Of a DNA stretch of 64,000 bases, positions 60,235 to 64,000 are shown piece by piece. The notes beneath the pieces were generated by a model. It saw nothing but the letters and a program-made list of their open reading frames with translations. It was not told where the DNA came from and did no database searches. Source of the DNA: Sialis fuliginosa (Eukaryota > Arthropoda > Insecta > Megaloptera > Sialidae); assembly GCA_961205875.1 (NCBI GenBank), contig OY540821.1:16058001-16122000 (forward strand), in the 5' to 3' direction. The position numbers were made by a program, and so were the translations under genes. The stretch's first letter is position 1. Every line of letters begins with the position of its first letter.

Positions 60235-61907
60235 CATCTTAAAATTGATAAAATAAAATGCAATTCCCAATATTTAAAAAATGACAAATGTAATACAGGC
60301 TTTAAATTTTTTGAGCCAATACATATTGATAATGGGGGCGAACCCTTTGCTGGTGCCATTGCCGAGTTAGGGAAAATAAAATAAAAATAGAGTCAAATTC
60401 TACTGATTAAGATCTAATTTTTGATAGTCCCCCCTCCCCCCTCTTAAAAATGTGTTTTCACAAAATAAACACATCTTTGTATGGGGGCCATAACTTTCAT
60501 ATTTAGTTAAATTTTCAATTTTCTGGCTTAGGGAGGGAAAGAAAGACAAAGGAATGACAACTTAATAAATATTTAATTTTATAGCGAGAATATATTAGGA
60601 AAACAATACCAATTATATTAAAATGTCAATAATAATGAAGAAATTATAATGCTGTAAAAAATTTATAGGTAATTAAACTTACAAAAATCTTAACTGTACG
60701 AATTTTTTTGTGAATTTAACCCTGACCTTGAGCAATTCTCACTAACAAGCTATAATCAATTTTCGATAATGAGCTATGTTATATAGGTTGTGACGAAAAT
60801 AAAGAAATGCTATTTTAAAACCAAATAATACTAAAATAAATTTTAAAAAATTTTTTTGTTTCAATTATTAAATTAACCTCAAAAGTCTGAAATTTATAGT
60901 TCTTGAGCTAGTGTTTTTAAATAATACAATTGTATGTTTAAACCAGTAAACTATGATTACATAGATAACATATATATATGTATGTACAACATATAGAAAT
61001 TAGTACTTTAAATATGTAATATCCGGTGTAAAATTAAACTATGGAATATTCGGAAATCAATGTTATTTTAGATACATACAAATATTCGCTTTGCTATGGG
61101 CATATTAATTACAGGAAACATGCAAGTAATTTTTTTTGTAGATGTGAAATTTGTTTAGAAATGTATCAGTTTAAACTTCGTCCCTGGGTTAAATTTCCTC
61201 CAAGTAATTTACAAAACAGAAAATAATCTACTTAATTGTATTACAGCTTTGTATAAATAGTTAATAATAATTTTTATTTACGATTTTTTGTAAGATTAAC
61301 AGCAGAACAAATATTCGCTTGCAATTGAATTAACATTAATTTCTGTGAGTAGTTTTTATCATGCATGTTTTCAGGACACTCTGTACATATTTATTGATGA
61401 ATCTAACAATTATTATTTCGTTTTAATAATCCGTTAGAAGATTTTCACGACTACAATTTATTATAGACAAGCATGCGAACTTTTATTATCCACTTCGCCG
61501 AGATATTCTCAATTAAAAAGCAAAACAATTATTTCTATATCTTCTATAACTCATTTATTAAATACAATAAATAACTTTATATATACCCAAAGTCGTGACT
61601 GAAATAAATATAAGAATGGATTTAATTCTGAGGCGTTGTTTTGATAGATTTAAGGGATTTATTTTGGAGCAACTCTTTCGTAATGAAGTACTCTATTGTT
61701 TTAAAGGATCAAGATCTAGATTCAGGGACGCCAAAATAATAATTTTACAAGGGGCATTCTTTTCGAAATATTTTTAGGTATAGGGGTTTTTTTAAGATGG
61801 ACACCCTCAATAACTTTAACTTTAGTGGAGAAACTTATTGAATACAGTAATAAAAAATATATATATCCATTTTTCTGAAGAGGTTGAAATCGAATTTTTG
61901 GCATATA
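60235..61907. other. No gene seen
   Basis: 60340-60500 is GC-richer (GGGGGCGAACCCTTTGCTGG; CCCCCCTCCCCCCTC) and may be a TE remnant. TTCAGGGACGCC near 61719 resembles the CAGGGACG terminus at 43857. Short open stretches at 61041, 61595 and 61722 have no domain. Confidence 0.35.
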
Positions 61908-62220
61908 ACCACAGAAAAATTACAAAATTTCGAATATTTCTAAAACGCCTAATCCGATTAGCACCAAAATCAATAGGTCTGGAGTACTCTCTCTGTTAAA
62001 TATTTTCCCTAAAAATAATTCAGATCGGTGCATTTTTACAGTAGTTATCGTGAACGAAAGACACAAGTACAGCCGCCATGCGGAAATTAACTTTTCTTTA
62101 CGTTTTGAAGGTAGTACAATCAGAACCTACTCTTATCTCGAACACGATTTTTCGACGGTATTACAATACTTCCATTTCATTCAGAACATGGAAGTAAAAA
62201 TAAAAGAATTTTTAATTAAA
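61908..62220 (+). repeat. Family C dispersed repeat, copy 4
   Basis: It contains AAATTACAAAATTTCGAATA, the TAATCCGATTAGCACCAAAA block and TTACAGTAGTTATCGTGAAC, then the reading frame SRHAEINFSLRFEGSTIR, followed by HDFSTVLQYFHFIQNMEV (62050-62232). Orientation is opposite to copy 1. Confidence 0.75.
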
Positions 62221-62605
62221 ATGTTAAAATAAATAGATTTGTAACCCAACTAAGAGTTTTATAAATTTCGTTGTCATTGTAGTTACCTATATATAGCAAT
62301 GTATGATTTATAGAATTATTAATTCATAGCTTTAGGAGATAGAGTTAACATGAAGATTTATTTTGTTTATTTTATGATATCTCAATTATTCTAGTTTGTC
62401 TGGTTTGGGGCTTTAGCGGTTATTTATCGATGAATTTATTCTTTATATTTTTTGTTTTGTTTATTTTATTATAACTTAGAGCTGAACATACATAGTAAGT
62501 ACATTTTTAAGTAGTTCTTGTACTTATAATTTTACCAAACAAAAGTTCATGTTTTTAAATGCTTCCAAAAATTTTTTAGGGCATTATATTTGTACTAAAA
62601 TACAT

Positions 62606-62885
62606 TTTTAGGGCTCCGTAGAAAACTAGGAACCTTATAGTTTCGCTCTGTCCGTCTGTCTGTTTGTATGTCACAATCCTCCCATTCTGTCATTTATATA
62701 CATATTAAGATTTTAAGAATTTGGTATACGGGCGTAGATACATGACTCAAAAACAGAGATATTGCGATTTTTGAAGAAAAAAAATGATTTTTGACCCCCT
62801 CATAGAATGAATATTTTTTTTTACTTTATATTGTACAAATCTAATTACGGAACCCTATCATGTGCCCAACACGCACCGATTTTAT
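62606..62885 (+). mobile_element. GGGCTCCGTAG-type element, ~280 bp
   Basis: The left end is AGGGCTCCGTAGAAAACTAG, then CTTATAGTTTCGCTCTGTCC and GTCTGTCTGTTTGTATGTC. The right end is TTACGGAACCCTATCATGTG, then CAACACGCAC. This layout is common among insect non-autonomous repeats. Fragments are at 2622-2667 and 54825-54862. Confidence 0.65.
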
Positions 62886-64000
62886 TTGTACCTACTTGTG
62901 CAAAGCTTTGATATCATATCAAATGATACGAATTTTTATATTATTGGCTAATGTATGTACTTAAAATTTTAGATATATTTAAAAAAAATGTTTTCTATCT
63001 AATTTTCAAAAATATATATTCTCAAAATTAACGAATATATACAACAGAATAATAAATAACAAAACTAACAATAAGAAATGTGTATATCCGTTTTAAAACA
63101 ATATTCTTTCTCTATAAATAACAAACAAAAAAGAATTACAACTGAAAATACACGTTAAAAATATGTAATTCATACAAACTACTATATATGTATTTATTTT
63201 TATCCTCATATAAAAAAAACACCGTCCAAATCTGGATAAAACTGAGTATTTTCATATTAAACCGTTATAAATTCACGAGATTTTCCTGTGAAAAATAATT
63301 TCCATATTTACAGTCAACTGGTTTTCTTTTATCCGGTAGATTTTAGTTGAGTTCTTTTGTTTTTTATTTTATTTTTTCAGGATTTTATTTATCAATTTTT
63401 TATATTTCTTTGTAGATGTGTTAATAACACCAGTTTTCATCATAGACGTGTAGTCATCAGTGGTACTTAACCGGTGTTCCACAAATGTTTATCTTCCCTA
63501 GCAAAGCAATAGTCCTAGCGCCACCAAGAGGCAAACATAAATAGTTTTGGGTTTCTGTCAAACGTAGAGAATGACAAATCAATTCACGTTCAATAATAAT
63601 GTTTTTATTTGGAAATTTTTGTTGTAAATAAAAGCTTCTACGCTTAATAATAGAAAATCAAGAAGTTTCCAATTTTTTATTTAATAATTTTGAAATACAG
63701 ATACGTTTTCTCTTATTTTTGTCTAAGAGTGAACGGAAAATATATTTCTGTTATCTATTGTTGTTTTGAGAGATCTATGTATTAATAGATGAACATATAA
63801 AAGGAAGGAAATAGTAAGGCTAGTTTTTGGTTGGATTAGGTAATGTGTACACAAAAAATCATGTGTGTATTTTGCTGTTAATGCAGGTAAAATATTTTTA
63901 ATTAATATTATTTCATGAAAAAATTACTTAATACAAACTATTTTACAAAATTGATTCGTTTTTATTTAAATTAAAAAACCAGTTATATGTAAATTCGACG
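62886..64000. other. No gene recognised
   Basis: AT-rich. CATCAGTGGTACTTAACCGG with TGTTCCACAAATG near 63456 resembles an hAT-type terminus (CAGTGGT...). GCGCCACCAAGAGGCAAAC follows at about 63518. No frame or paired end found. Confidence 0.35.

Overview
The window looks like nuclear DNA from an arthropod, most likely an insect. It is strongly AT-rich, has GT-AG introns, is packed with non-autonomous DNA transposons, and carries widespread insect-type repeat ends such as GGGTTCCGTAG and runs of CAGACAGACAG. I cannot name the species. There is no sign of bacterial gene organisation, and I found no rRNA, tRNA or CRISPR.

The only host gene I can support is on the + strand: the 5' coding part of a monocarboxylate transporter (SLC16/MCT, major facilitator superfamily). 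A start-codon exon (14935-15100) and a second exon (17126-17383) join in matching phase 1. Together they encode a Ser/His/Asp-rich cytoplasmic N-terminus followed by the family's PEGGWGW motif and the first membrane helix. The next intron opens at 17384, and no further MCT exon is recognisable to the end of the window. A CpG-rich patch near 8.64-8.80 kb could be this gene's promoter or 5' UTR exon. A 78-bp GC-rich segment at 53761-53838 could be an isolated exon. Both are weak calls.

The rest is repeats. Recurrent families, lettered here for reference, are: A, palindromic elements ending TACAGTGTATTCC (5 copies); B, elements ending AAGGTACTGGCACCAGT (8 copies, one only 94 bp); C, a dispersed repeat holding a short conserved reading frame (4 copies); D, foldback elements ending TTAAGGTAGTTCTCGTGC (2 copies); E, a repeat with an internal ~730-bp palindrome (2 copies whose centres are inverted relative to each other); F, elements ending in CAGCTAACGCTATCTG (3 copies); G, elements ending GGGTCGAGTGGGGTAAA (2 copies); H, elements ending CGGCTATTACACTATCAAA (2 copies); and L, elements ending TACAGTCGCCTGCA (3 copies). 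Two pogo/Tigger-like elements keep pieces of transposase: a C-terminal end at 711-986 (- strand) and an N-terminal helix-turn-helix end at 45622-45753 (+ strand).

Three larger structures stand out. A nine-copy 160/161-bp satellite array (37898-39341) shows an alternating two-monomer pattern, and a diverged array of the same family lies in opposite orientation at 43461-43849. A 2.2-kb near-perfect palindrome occupies 58016-60234. A 698-bp element (11233-11930) is nested inside another repeat. I saw no clear novel multi-gene system. The most unusual biology here is structural: palindromes, flipped hairpin centres and higher-order satellite organisation.
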